Source: Gammaproteobacteria bacterium (GTDB lineage Bacteria; Pseudomonadota; Gammaproteobacteria; Acidiferrobacterales; Sulfurifustaceae). Taken from it: a DNA stretch of 64,000 nucleotides. Below the pieces are notes generated by a model, which was given only the letters and a program-made list of their open reading frames with translations, ran no database searches and had not been told where the DNA came from. The stretch spans positions 1 to 64,000 of the forward strand of contig JACQFZ010000057.1 of the NCBI GenBank assembly GCA_016199745.1, written 5' to 3'. How positions within the stretch are numbered: position 1 is the stretch's first letter; the number at the start of each line of letters is the position of its first letter. A program made the translations under genes and the position numbers. Below are positions 47,867 to 55,429 of this stretch, piece after piece.

Positions 47867-48154
47867 ATGACCGCGTCAACAAACTCCCGTGCCAGCGCGC
47901 GCCTTGAGGCGCGAATCAGCGATGAGTTGCGCGATTTGATCAAGCGCGCGGCGCAGTTGCAGGGCCGTACGGTTAGCGATTTCGTAACCGACGCCATGCG
48001 AGAGGCGGCCGTACGCGCGATCGAGGCGGAGAGTATCGTGCGGATCTCGCGGGAAAATCAGGCGAACTTCGTCCGTGCCTTGCTCTCTCCGCCTGCCCCC
48101 AATGCCGCGCTCAAGCGCGCGTTCGCACACCGTCGGCGACTGCTTTCGGAATGA
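47867..48154 (+). CDS. RHH (DUF1778) antitoxin
   Basis: 95 aa, ATG 47867. ARLEARISDELRDLIKRAAQLQGRTVSDFVTDAMREAAVRAI is the ribbon-helix-helix DNA-binding domain of DUF1778/TacA-type antitoxins. The C-terminal part (QANFVRALLSPPAPNAALKRAFAHRRRLL) is the toxin-wrapping tail with the common pattern F...LL.PP.PN..L..A. It neutralises the acetyltransferase encoded next (ATGA overlap at 48151) and should repress the promoter at 47801 through the two palindromes. The module is intact although it lies in a decayed insert. Confidence 0.9.
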   Translation: MTASTNSRASARLEARISDELRDLIKRAAQLQGRTVSDFVTDAMREAAVRAIEAESIVRISRENQANFVRALLSPPAPNAALKRAFAHRRRLLSE

Positions 48155-48648
48155 CGGCAACGCGGTATCGGATTGCCGCCCTCGACACGGCGCACGACCG
48201 GAAGGTGTTCAACAGCGGCAGTACCCCACTCGATCGTTATTTTCATGAGCAGGTCACGCAGGACATACGTCGCCATTACACGGCGTGCTTTGTGGCGTTG
48301 GCGCCTGATAACGGTGTGGTCGGTTATTACACGTTGGCTGCTGCCGACGTGCTGTTGACGGACTTGCCGCCGAAGCTCCAACGCAAGTTACCCCGTTACC
48401 CCACCGTGCCGGTGGCGCGCATGGGCCGGTTGGCGGTCGACCAGCAACATCGAGGCCAGGGATTGGGTGCAGCGTTGTTGGCCGATGCGCTGGCACGGAC
48501 GGCACGCGCTGACATCGCGGCGTACGCTCTGCTCGTCGATGCGAAAGATGAGGAAGCGATGGCGTTTTATAAGCATCACGGATTTATCGTGCTCGATGCG
48601 GAACACCGTTCGTTATTTTTACCGCTTGAAATGGTTCGTGCGTTTTGA
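48151..48648 (+). CDS. GNAT-family toxin (TacT/AtaT-like acetyltransferase)
   Basis: 165 aa. GNAT fold: YFHEQVTQDIRRHYTACFVALAPDNGVVGYYTLAAADV near the start, acetyl-CoA loop ARMGRLAVDQQHRGQGLGAALLADAL (Q-x-x-G-x-G), then AYALLVDAKDEEAMAFYKHHGFIVL. Toxins of this family acetylate the aminoacyl group of charged tRNAs and stop translation. Paired with the DUF1778 antitoxin by a 4-bp overlap. Start ATG 48151. Confidence 0.9.
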   Translation: MTATRYRIAALDTAHDRKVFNSGSTPLDRYFHEQVTQDIRRHYTACFVALAPDNGVVGYYTLAAADVLLTDLPPKLQRKLPRYPTVPVARMGRLAVDQQHRGQGLGAALLADALARTARADIAAYALLVDAKDEEAMAFYKHHGFIVLDAEHRSLFLPLEMVRAF

Positions 48649-48968
48649 GTGCGACAACCACGCACTCCGACGAGCATTACACAGAAATAGTTGATCTCAA
48701 CATAAATCGACGACTTCGGTTTATCGGCGAGGGGCGACGAGCAGCGCCGTGATCTCTTGTGCTGATTAATCAAGGATCGCGTCGGCGACGGGTAGGATCG
48801 TTAACCCATTCGTGTGTCGATTCATTGGACCGCTACTCCCCGGACCCCTAGTACAGCCTTCTGCTTCCACCCATCCCCCAAGAATCCTTGGCGTTCGAAA
48901 TGCCGCGAACGACCAAGCCAGAACTCCCGGCAGAAGGACCCCTTCACCATCTTCGTCATTTTTGCGAG

Positions 48969-49241
48969 TTAGCGCTCGGCGAATGGCGTAATGGAAATAC
49001 GTTCGATTAATACCGATGAAAAAGCCGCGAACGGCACCCCGTTAAGCCGAAAGTCGGAATCGAAACGAACGCCACTGATGCCTTGAAATCCGACTGCCGC
49101 GAGTGGATACGTTTGCGCTGGCACAGTAGAAAAGCTTCGCGTTAGCGCTTCGCTGACCATTGCCAACTCATGACCCGATTCATCTAATGCATGAGCGCTC
49201 CACGCTGGATGTGTCACGCCACTTGCGGTCTCTGCATACAA
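48969..49241 (-). CDS. C-terminal fragment of an unidentified protein
   Basis: About 90 codons, reading ...LAMVSEALTRSFSTVPAQTYPLAAVGFQGISGVRFDSDFRLNGVPFAAFSSVLIERISITPF. It has the alternating hydrophobic look of a secreted beta-sandwich C-terminus. The frame is open towards the 116-bp repeat without a start codon or ribosome-binding site, so it is more likely a gene end trapped in the insert than an expressed gene. I do not recognise the family. Confidence 0.35.
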   Translation of the reverse strand: MYAETASGVTHPAWSAHALDESGHELAMVSEALTRSFSTVPAQTYPLAAVGFQGISGVRFDSDFRLNGVPFAAFSSVLIERISITPFAER

Positions 49242-49258
49242 CTGCGGCCGCGTAATGG

Positions 49259-49708
49259 CTACGCGGCGAACGGCATCCTTTCCGAATTACCGATAGCGGG
49301 ACCGGATACGAGATCGCTAAACAAGAGTTGCGGCCCACCATTCGAAGCGACCGGATCGACCACAGCAATGTGCAGCGCCACGCTCTTAGCTGCATCCATC
49401 GTCATGGTGCACGATGCGCCGGCACCGGCACAATCGCCGGTCCAACTGAATTGCACCGTGCCGATGCTGACAACCGAAGCGTTGAGGGTGACGGAGGTAC
49501 CGGCGGCGAACGAGGCGCTGCACTCGGAATTGCAATCGAGACCGCTGGGCGTGGATACTACCGTGCCACCGTTAGTGGATACAGTTAGCGTGTAGCGCGG
49601 ATCGGATAGATTGGAGCTGCTGCCGTCATCGCCGCCACAACCGACGAGCAACACCGACATCAGCAAGCACACAGCACGAAACGAAATACGCGGCACGAAC
49701 AAATCCAT
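49259..49708 (-). pseudogene. Beta-helix lipoprotein, 5' part of a split gene
   Basis: ATG 49706-49708 with GGGAGAT 6 nt upstream. The signal peptide has a lipobox (SVLLVGC, GGDDGSSS after it). Then comes an InlB-B-repeat-like domain (YTLTVSTNGGTVVSTPSGLDCNSECSASFAAGTSVTLNASV...FSWTGDCAGAGASCTMTMDAAKSV), the same domain that opens the lipoprotein at 53750. The frame is lost right after the repeat (GNSERMPFAA, stop). With the 3' part at 45296-47014 it formed one 676-aa lipoprotein. Confidence 0.85.
49281..49396. repeat. 116-bp direct repeat, copy B
   Basis: Right-hand copy of 46899-47014, with one mismatch seen. It is in the same reading frame of the lipoprotein gene, so collapse of the two copies restores the gene. 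Confidence 0.9.
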
Positions 49709-49929
49709 CGTCCGATCTCCCTTAGTTATTTATTGTTAGCGAGAGAGTAAGAACGGCCGCTGTGCCGAACCAGCGCGAACCGATGGTGGCGACCGCTTAC
49801 AGGACAAGCGGTCTCGGTCAATGCCGCCGTCAACGAACCCAATGGTACTAACGTTTAGTTGCGGCTTACGGCTAGCCGTTGCACGATAGCTAAAATCCAT
49901 ACATTAAGATCCGGACGTTCTACTCATCT

Positions 49930-51771
49930 ATGAAGGGAGTGCGCATCGTTAGGCCAATCCTCTTGGCGATAGGATCGTTAGCGATCCTCTTTATTGTTCT
50001 GTTCATCGTGATGGCCGGCCAAAAACCGAGCCCCACGGTACCTGCTGAGGGTCCGAACCTCGCCAAGCTCGGCCCGCAACCGATCCGCGCTGCGGCGTTC
50101 CGTGTTGGCGAGCGTGTCGCCGATATCAACTTCATCGATCTTGATGGAAAAAAGGGCCGGCTCTCGGACTACCACACAGCGAAGGCGCTGGTCATCGCCA
50201 TGAACCTAGTCGACTGTCCGGTGGGTCGCAAATTTGCGCCGGCGCTAACGGCACTAGAACGGGAATACGGTCCGCGCGGGGTGGCGTTTCTACTGGTCAA
50301 CACCAACAAGCTCGAAACACTGGAGCACCTGCGACAAACAACGAAAGCACTGGGCCTGACGGCGCGCTATCTACCGGACCTGAAACATGGCATAGCGCAA
50401 GCACTCGACGCGCAGAGCTCGACCGACGTGTTCGTGCTCGATCGGGCACGCACGCTCGTTTACCGGGGGCCGATCAGCGATCAATACGGTCTCGGCTACG
50501 CGCTCGCGCAACCGCGTTATCGCTATTTACACGACGCGCTCGATGCCGTGGTCGACGACGAAAGCGTCGCCATCCCCGCCTTGTCCGCACCGGGTTGCGC
50601 TATCGGTCTCGAGCCGTCGACCGCGCCTGAGACCCATGTGACGTTTCACAATCGTATCTCGCGGTTGTTACAGACGAATTGCCAAGCGTGTCATCGCCAA
50701 GGCGAGGCCGGCCCGTTCGAGCTGATGACGTACGACGACGTCAAAGGGCACGCGCCGATGATCAAGTACGCCGTCGAAAATAAAATCATGCCGCCATGGT
50801 TCGCCAGCTCGACCCACGGCGAATGGCAGAACGATCGTAGCCTGACCGCACGTGACCGCGCGGCGCTGCTCGGCTGGATCCAAGCGGGTATGCCCAAGGG
50901 CGATCCGGCCGACGCGCCACTACCGCATCACTGGCCGACGGGCTGGACGATCGGCGAGCCGGACCTGGTGCTCACACCACCGTCGTTCGATGTGCCGACG
51001 GAAGGCGTCGTGCCCTATCAGTACGTCACGGTGAAGACTCGACTCACCGAGGACAAGTGGGTAAGCGCGCTCGAGATCCGCCATACCCGGCCGGAAGTGG
51101 TGCACCATGTGCTCGTCTTCATTAACGATGGCTTCAACCCTCACAGCCAGGACCACTCGCACAAGCTTCCGGACATGGGTGGGCGAACCGGCTATTTCGC
51201 AGCGCGTGTGCCCGGCCAAAGCACCGTTATTTTTCCACTGGGCGTTGCTAAACGATTGCCCAAAGGCACCGAGCTGCTATTTCAAATTCACTACACGCCG
51301 AACGGTGTCGGCGGCGCCGATCAGCTGAGCCTCGGCTTGAAATTCGTCGCCGGCCAACCCGACGTCGAAGTACACGCCGCATCGGCGGTCAATGCCGAAT
51401 TTTTGATCCCGGCGGGGAATCCTAACTACCCGGTCAGCGGCGTTTACGAATTCAAAACGCGCGGGCGCATCCTGAGCTTCCTGCCGCATATGCACGTCCG
51501 CGGAAAAGCGTTCCGGTACCAGATCGTCTATCCGGAGGGTAAAGAACAAATCTTGCTGGATATCCCGCGCTACGATTTCAACTGGCAACTGCGCTACGTT
51601 CCGCGCACGCCGATCGACGTGCCGGCGGGTGCGAAGCTGACTGCGACCGGCTGGTTCGACAACAGCCCCGACAACCCGGCGAACCCGGATCCGACGCGCA
51701 ACGTTCCGTTCGGCGAGCAAACCACCGATGAAATGATGATCGGATACTTCGATTGGCAATCGTTGGAGTAA
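49930..51771 (+). CDS. Thioredoxin-like / cytochrome c / copper type II monooxygenase fusion
   Basis: 613 aa. An N-terminal membrane helix or uncleaved signal (~5-30) precedes three domains. First, a redoxin/peroxiredoxin-like domain (~55-215, FRVGERVADINFIDLDGKKGRLSDYHTAKALVIAMNLVDCPVGRKF, one Cys). Second, a haem c segment with CQACH (251-255) and VENKIMPPWFAS supplying a probable Met ligand. Third, from ~335, a Cu2_monooxygenase-like region resembling peptidylglycine/dopamine monooxygenases with EVVHHVLVFIN, FQIHYTPNG and FLPHMHVRGKAF as candidate copper ligands. The whole protein is probably periplasmic and membrane-tethered, with electron flow haem to copper as a reasonable guess. Such multi-domain proteins are known from environmental bacteria, but the substrate is unknown. 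The ATG has no clear ribosome-binding site. It stands alone between accessory genes. Confidence 0.8.
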   Translation: MKGVRIVRPILLAIGSLAILFIVLFIVMAGQKPSPTVPAEGPNLAKLGPQPIRAAAFRVGERVADINFIDLDGKKGRLSDYHTAKALVIAMNLVDCPVGRKFAPALTALEREYGPRGVAFLLVNTNKLETLEHLRQTTKALGLTARYLPDLKHGIAQALDAQSSTDVFVLDRARTLVYRGPISDQYGLGYALAQPRYRYLHDALDAVVDDESVAIPALSAPGCAIGLEPSTAPETHVTFHNRISRLLQTNCQACHRQGEAGPFELMTYDDVKGHAPMIKYAVENKIMPPWFASSTHGEWQNDRSLTARDRAALLGWIQAGMPKGDPADAPLPHHWPTGWTIGEPDLVLTPPSFDVPTEGVVPYQYVTVKTRLTEDKWVSALEIRHTRPEVVHHVLVFINDGFNPHSQDHSHKLPDMGGRTGYFAARVPGQSTVIFPLGVAKRLPKGTELLFQIHYTPNGVGGADQLSLGLKFVAGQPDVEVHAASAVNAEFLIPAGNPNYPVSGVYEFKTRGRILSFLPHMHVRGKAFRYQIVYPEGKEQILLDIPRYDFNWQLRYVPRTPIDVPAGAKLTATGWFDNSPDNPANPDPTRNVPFGEQTTDEMMIGYFDWQSLE

Positions 51772-51815
51772 CCGAGACTCGAACCTCCTCCGCTCGGCTG
51801 GCGGGGAGTTGTCTT

Positions 51816-52058
51816 TCACGGACAATTCGCTTCGGTGTCATAACCGATGTAGTAATAACCTGACCACAGCGGTTTACCTTCGTAAGCCGACTTCGCCCAC
51901 AAGTTGAATGAAACCCCTTCCGTCGTTGAACACTGTGTGAATTGGTCGGGCGAACCATCGCCGTTAACGTCGACGTTTATTTTTCCGTTCGAAGGAACAA
52001 CATCGTTCCCCACTATGCCGATGCCGAGCTCAATAGACATCGAATCCGACGCGACCAC
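51816..52058 (-). CDS. Hypothetical secreted-type protein fragment
   Basis: 80 codons from GTG 52058 (or 74 from ATG 52040). It reads SMSIELGIGIVGNDVVPSNGKINVDVNGDGSPDQFTQCSTTEGVSFNLWAK, with an EF-loop-like DVNGDGSPD and a C-terminal ...YYIGYDTEANCP. There is no signal peptide and no ribosome-binding site. It may be the 3' end of a lost exported protein. No family recognised. Confidence 0.4.
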   Translation of the reverse strand: MVASDSMSIELGIGIVGNDVVPSNGKINVDVNGDGSPDQFTQCSTTEGVSFNLWAKSAYEGKPLWSGYYYIGYDTEANCP

Positions 52059-52225
52059 GTAGTTAAGTCGAGCCTTCCGCCAAATTTGTGCTGCGCCTGT
52101 TTTCTAATAAAGCAGGACATTCTTCGCCGCTTTTTGCGAGGCGCAATACACGCACCTTAACCGTCGACGGCTTCTCATCCAAGCGAATAACGGTTAAGAG
52201 TCATCGCCGCTAAGATAACTTAACC

Positions 52226-52366
52226 CCGCAAGCAGGGTCACACGCAAGCAGTCACACGCACACGCAAGCAGGGTCAGGTCTTGCAATGAAACACCGCCTT
52301 GCCCTCAGCCCGACTCACGGTGCTGTAGTGCTAGCAAGGGAGATGTTTCATTGCAAGACCTGACCC
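52226..52366. mobile_element. Non-coding hairpin element, copy 1
   Basis: 23-bp perfect inverted repeat 52271-52293 / 52344-52366 (GGGTCAGGTCTTGCAATGAA and its complement) around a 50-bp core with its own pairing (CTTGCC...GCAAGG). To the left, CGCAAGCAGGGTCA-type units are repeated (52226-52278). The right end runs straight into the 16-bp tandem array. No gene lies inside. A second copy is at 53476-53587. It resembles short non-autonomous elements mobilised by Y1/RAYT transposases (inference). Confidence 0.75.
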
Positions 52367-52489
52367 CTAATTCGCTTGACCCCTAATTCGCTTGACCCCT
52401 AATTCGCTTGACCCCTAATTCGCTTGACCCCTAATTCGCTTGACCCCTAATTCGCTTGACCCCTAATTCGCTTGACCCCTAATTCGCTT
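52362..52489. repeat. Eight tandem copies of a 16-bp unit
   Basis: GACCCCTAATTCGCTT repeated exactly eight times, then GACCC. The unit begins with the last bases of the hairpin element's right arm (TGACCC), so the array grew from the element's end. There is no spacer variation, so it is not a CRISPR array. Confidence 0.95.
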
Positions 52490-52667
52490 GACCCATGGGG
52501 GGGATTTTTAGAGGTTCCCTTAAGTTAAGAGCCATTCCAACCTGGCCCCGATTTTTTGTGCGGATTTTCTCTTAGCAACCTTCCCCTAGCGTGTTTGTTG
52601 AGTCGGCGATATCCTCGCTTCCGACGTTCAATCCGTCGATTGGACTAAAAAAAGGGAGGAAGCAGGC

Positions 52668-52976
52668 ATGCTGTTTGAATGGGATGAGGACAAACGCGAA
52701 AAAACTCTCCGGGAACGGAACATAGACTTTAGAGATGCGGCATTAGTATGGCTGGATCCACGGCGACAGGAGCGGGAAGACAGCCGAGTTGATTACGACG
52801 AAACACGGATGCAAACGATAGGCCAAGTCAACTTCAATATTTATCTGGTCGTCTACACCGAGAGAATCCGCGACGGGGATCAAGAAGTCATCCGAATTAT
52901 CTCGATGCGAAAGGCGAGTGCAAAAGAACGCGCGCAGTACGATAGTTATACATTCATGGTAGGAGATGTGTCATGA
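52668..52976 (+). CDS. brnT: BrnT-family toxin
   Basis: 102 aa, ATG 52668 with AAAGGGAGGAAG upstream. LFEWDEDKREKTLRERNIDFRDAALVWLDPRRQEREDSRVDYDETRMQTIGQVNFNIYLVVYTERI... is the BrnT signature: a RelE-like ribonuclease fold that blocks translation. The C-terminal IRIISMRKASAKERAQYDSY is the conserved R-I-I-S-x-R-x-A segment. Overlaps the next gene by ATGA (52973-52976), in the usual toxin-first order. Confidence 0.93.
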   Translation: MLFEWDEDKREKTLRERNIDFRDAALVWLDPRRQEREDSRVDYDETRMQTIGQVNFNIYLVVYTERIRDGDQEVIRIISMRKASAKERAQYDSYTFMVGDVS

Positions 52977-53179
52977 CCAAACGCAAAGAACATATCGTCA
53001 CTTACACGCTCGATGAAATAAAAAAGATGAAAAGTCGCACGGATAGCCGCCGGGTACAAAATACCTCGGAAAAACAAATTGCCGAACAAGCGGACAAAGA
53101 TCCTGATGTGGCGTTGCTAACCGACGAAGAACTCGCTGAATTTCGTCTCGCAACAACCAAAAAGGGGAAATCAAAATGA
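52973..53179 (+). CDS. BrnA-like antitoxin, short
   Basis: 68 aa, coupled to brnT by ATGA. HIVTYTLDEIKKMKSRTDSRRVQNTSEKQIAEQADKDPDVALLTDEELAEF resembles the N-terminal neutralising part of BrnA-type antitoxins. The usual C-terminal DNA-binding helix-turn-helix/RHH segment is not evident, so repression of the operon may depend on another factor. Confidence 0.75.
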   Translation: MTKRKEHIVTYTLDEIKKMKSRTDSRRVQNTSEKQIAEQADKDPDVALLTDEELAEFRLATTKKGKSK

Positions 53180-53334
53180 GTGACTCGAAGAATACGGACA
53201 AAAGCGCGAACAACGAAGCAAAGAAACGTTACACACTCGAAGAGTTACTTAAAGAAAAGAGTCGTACAAACTGGGCGGCATTGATATCGGAAGAAAGAAA
53301 CATGGCGACACAACAACGACCCAAGCGCCGCTAA
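53176..53334 (+). CDS. Second small BrnA-like ORF (52 aa)
   Basis: ATG 53176 overlaps the previous stop (ATGA), with AAAGGGGAAA just upstream. It stops at TAA 53332. The sequence KKRYTLEELLKEKSRTNWAALISEERNM shares YTL(D/E)E(I/L).K.KSRT with the 68-aa antitoxin, so it looks like a partial duplicate. It could be a second antitoxin piece or an accessory regulator. It is too short for family assignment. Confidence 0.6.
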   Translation: MSDSKNTDKSANNEAKKRYTLEELLKEKSRTNWAALISEERNMATQQRPKRR

Positions 53335-53475
53335 AGGGGACTTGCCTGACTCCGGCGCGCTTAGCTCGGCGCCGACGCACTCTTTGTGTCGTCTCGCTCG
53401 AAGATTACACCACAGATGTTTAGGCGTGGAGAAATTGCCGTCTGACCCTGAGGGTTGTCATAGCAAAATCTGCGC

Positions 53476-53587
53476 CGCAAGCAGGGTCAGGTCTTGCAAT
53501 AAAACACCGCCTTGCCCACGGCCCTACGGCCCGACTCACGGTGCTGTAGTGCTAGCAAGGGAGATATTTCATTGCAAGACCTGACCC
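53476..53587. mobile_element. Non-coding hairpin element, copy 2
   Basis: Same element as 52226-52366: left arm 53484-53506 (GGGTCAGGTCTTGCAATAAA...), right arm 53565-53587, nearly identical core with a short insertion (CACGGCCCTACGGCC). The arms differ at two positions. Its right end is also followed by a tandem duplication, GACCCTACGCTTCTT / GACCCTACGCTTCCC. Confidence 0.75.
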
Positions 53588-53604
53588 TACGCTTCTTGAC
53601 CCTA

Positions 53605-53640
53605 CGCTTCCCTCTCCCGCCTACGCGGGAGAGGGAAGCG
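53605..53640. repeat. CCCTCTCCC-type repeat with perfect 16-bp arms
   Basis: CGCTTCCCTCTCCCGC / CTAC / GCGGGAGAGGGAAGCG, a perfect hairpin. Dispersed family member. Confidence 0.8.
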
Positions 53641-53680
53641 AGCCGAACGCGCTACGCACGACTCAACGTAAGACGGAAAA

Positions 53681-53696
53681 GGCCGCAACAGCGGCC
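53681..53696. terminator. Bidirectional terminator (hsp20-terminator copy)
   Basis: GGCCGC-AACA-GCGGCC flanked by AAAA on the left and TTTT on the right, so it can terminate both strands. It aligns with the hsp20 terminator at 44602-44627 and precedes the leftover hsp20 3' end. Confidence 0.8.
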
Positions 53697-53723
53697 TTTT
53701 CTCGAACGTCGCTCCAGTCTGCG

Positions 53724-53748
53724 TTAGCCGTTGACGTCCACCGAGATC
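53724..53748 (-). pseudogene. Leftover 3' end of an hsp20 gene
   Basis: TTAGCCGTTGACGTCCACCG followed by AGATC is identical to 44659-44683, the last codons (...ISVDVNG, stop) of the intact hsp20. It directly abuts the stop of the beta-helix lipoprotein gene. A degenerate spacer and a matching terminator follow. Confidence 0.8.
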
Positions 53749-53749
53749 A

Positions 53750-55429
53750 TCAGTGCTGCACCGCCCCCATATCCGTCACCGCCGTACGCGCGGAAACGCC
53801 GACGGTGGCACGGTATTGAGCGGTCGGTTGCGGCGTAACCGAGGTATTCGCGGCGTCGCGTGCGGCGCTGCCGGCGGCCAACGTGTAATCGCCGGTCGCG
53901 GGGCTGGTGAACATCGCGTTCGCGGCAAACACGGTGCCGGTCAGCACACCGACCGTGGATCCGGTCAGCATGAAGTTATTTGACCCCGTGACGGTGTAGT
54001 TCGCCGTCCCCGGCGCACTTACTACGTACGCCTTGCGATAATTGACCCCGCCCACGACGTTGTTGGAGAACGTGAGGGTCGAACTCACCATCGAGGCGTT
54101 GCCGAGTTGAATCACGCCCGAGCCGTTACCGCCGTTACTGCCGGCGTCTTTGAAGATAAACGTATTCCACAGCACCGTCATCGACATGTTGATGGTGGCA
54201 CCGGTGTCGTTATACATCGTGATCAGCTTCGTCTGATTCCCGGGATTCGGATTCTGGATAACCACGTTACCGATGAACAGCAGCGCCTGCGTGCCGTCGT
54301 AGTTCGGATCGTAGGCCGCGCTATCGGTCATCATGTCACCCTCATAATCCCCCGCATTCTCGAACCAGCTGTACGCCACGGTGGCGTTGCGCGCGCGGAT
54401 ATGAAAGTTCTGCCCCCCGACGGAATCGTGCGAATAGGAATACTGCAACGTGAAGTTATCGCCACCGAATATGTACAGATTGTGCGATTGATCCGTACCC
54501 TGCACCCCGTTGCTGTCGAACTCCGTGTATTCAATTAAGGTCCAGGTACCGCCGCCCATAATGCCCATGCTGTTGTCGTAGAAGCGGCAATGGCGGACCG
54601 TGAGGTGATCTGCACCGCCGTAGCGAATGCCACCGGTGCTGTCGACTGCATCATGGCGCGCACCTTGAATCACGATGCCATCGATCGTGTAATACGTGCC
54701 ACCGACCCACTGACACTGACCGTTGATAGGGTTATAGACACCGCACGAACCGATCAACCACGCCGCGCGTGCCGAATTGCTATTGTAGGAGGCAGGACCT
54801 TCGCTGCCGGGCCAGTCGCTGACGTTCTTACCGGTGTAGTCGAACACCGGCCGATTCGACGGATCCAGCGCCTTGATGAAGATCGGGTAGCCAGCGGTGC
54901 CATTCTTCGTCAGATGTAACCGTGAGTGATATGTGCCTGGCGAGATCAGGACGGTATCACCCGGGTTCGCGGCCTCGATCTTCTTGATCAGATTGTTGGT
55001 GGTGATACCTCTCGAATCAGTCACGACCCCAGTGGTCTCGTCGCTCGGGGTGATGGTGATGGTAGCGCCGGTGCTCGCGTTGACGAACGTCGCCGTGACG
55101 GTTTTAGCCGCATTCATCGACAGGCTGCAGTTGCCGGTGCCCAAGCAGGCACCGCTCCAGCCGCCGAAGAGGTAGCCTGAGCTTGGCGTCGCTGTCAGGG
55201 TGATCGCGCTTCCCGCTGCATACGAACTGCTGCAACTCGTGCCGCAATTGATTCCTCCGGGTGTGCTGGTTACCGCACCCGCGCCGTTGACCGTGACGTT
55301 GAGCGGGTAGTCAACGTTCGGCGGGTCACTGACGATCGGTTCGCCGGTGCTGTCGCCGCCGCCACAGCCGCCCAACGACAGCAACGATGCAAAAACGACG
55401 AGGACGAAACAAACCTTGATCGATTCCAT
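53750..55429 (-). CDS. Lipoprotein with InlB-type repeat and parallel beta-helix
   Basis: 559 aa from ATG 55429 (GGGAGGTG 6 nt upstream; a GTG 9 nt earlier is less likely). The lipobox is SLLSLGGC (Cys ~23). An InlB-B-repeat-like domain follows (~45-115, AGAVTSTPGGINCGTSCSSSYAAGSAITLTATPSSGYLFGGWSGACLGTGNCSLSMNAAKTVTATF). Then a right-handed beta-helix of pectate-lyase type begins (IKKIEAANPGDTVLISPGTYHSRLHLTKNGTAGYPIFIKALDPSNRPVFDYTG, repeated N.I..N turns). It is exported and lipid-anchored, and probably binds or cuts polysaccharide. No catalytic residues can be assigned with confidence. Same architecture as the split gene 45296/49708, so the two are paralogues. Confidence 0.85.
   Translation of the reverse strand: MESIKVCFVLVVFASLLSLGGCGGGDSTGEPIVSDPPNVDYPLNVTVNGAGAVTSTPGGINCGTSCSSSYAAGSAITLTATPSSGYLFGGWSGACLGTGNCSLSMNAAKTVTATFVNASTGATITITPSDETTGVVTDSRGITTNNLIKKIEAANPGDTVLISPGTYHSRLHLTKNGTAGYPIFIKALDPSNRPVFDYTGKNVSDWPGSEGPASYNSNSARAAWLIGSCGVYNPINGQCQWVGGTYYTIDGIVIQGARHDAVDSTGGIRYGGADHLTVRHCRFYDNSMGIMGGGTWTLIEYTEFDSNGVQGTDQSHNLYIFGGDNFTLQYSYSHDSVGGQNFHIRARNATVAYSWFENAGDYEGDMMTDSAAYDPNYDGTQALLFIGNVVIQNPNPGNQTKLITMYNDTGATINMSMTVLWNTFIFKDAGSNGGNGSGVIQLGNASMVSSTLTFSNNVVGGVNYRKAYVVSAPGTANYTVTGSNNFMLTGSTVGVLTGTVFAANAMFTSPATGDYTLAAGSAARDAANTSVTPQPTAQYRATVGVSARTAVTDMGAVQH

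Larger units (their letters stand above)
47015..49280. mobile_element. 2.27-kb insert splitting the lipoprotein gene
   Basis: The sequence between two 116-bp direct repeats. Contents: an IS4-type transposase remnant at the left, the RHH/GNAT toxin-antitoxin pair, a 320-bp stretch without a gene (48649-48968) and a short protein fragment. A short relative of its left edge (ATCGCCGCTAAG.TAA) recurs alone at 52202-52217, perhaps an IS end. A 116-bp duplication is far longer than an IS target duplication, so the insert probably arose by recombination or tandem duplication rather than simple transposition. Confidence 0.75.

Noticed and set aside
52362-52489. CRISPR array
   Set aside because: The eight units are contiguous 16-bp repeats without spacers, and no cas genes are nearby.
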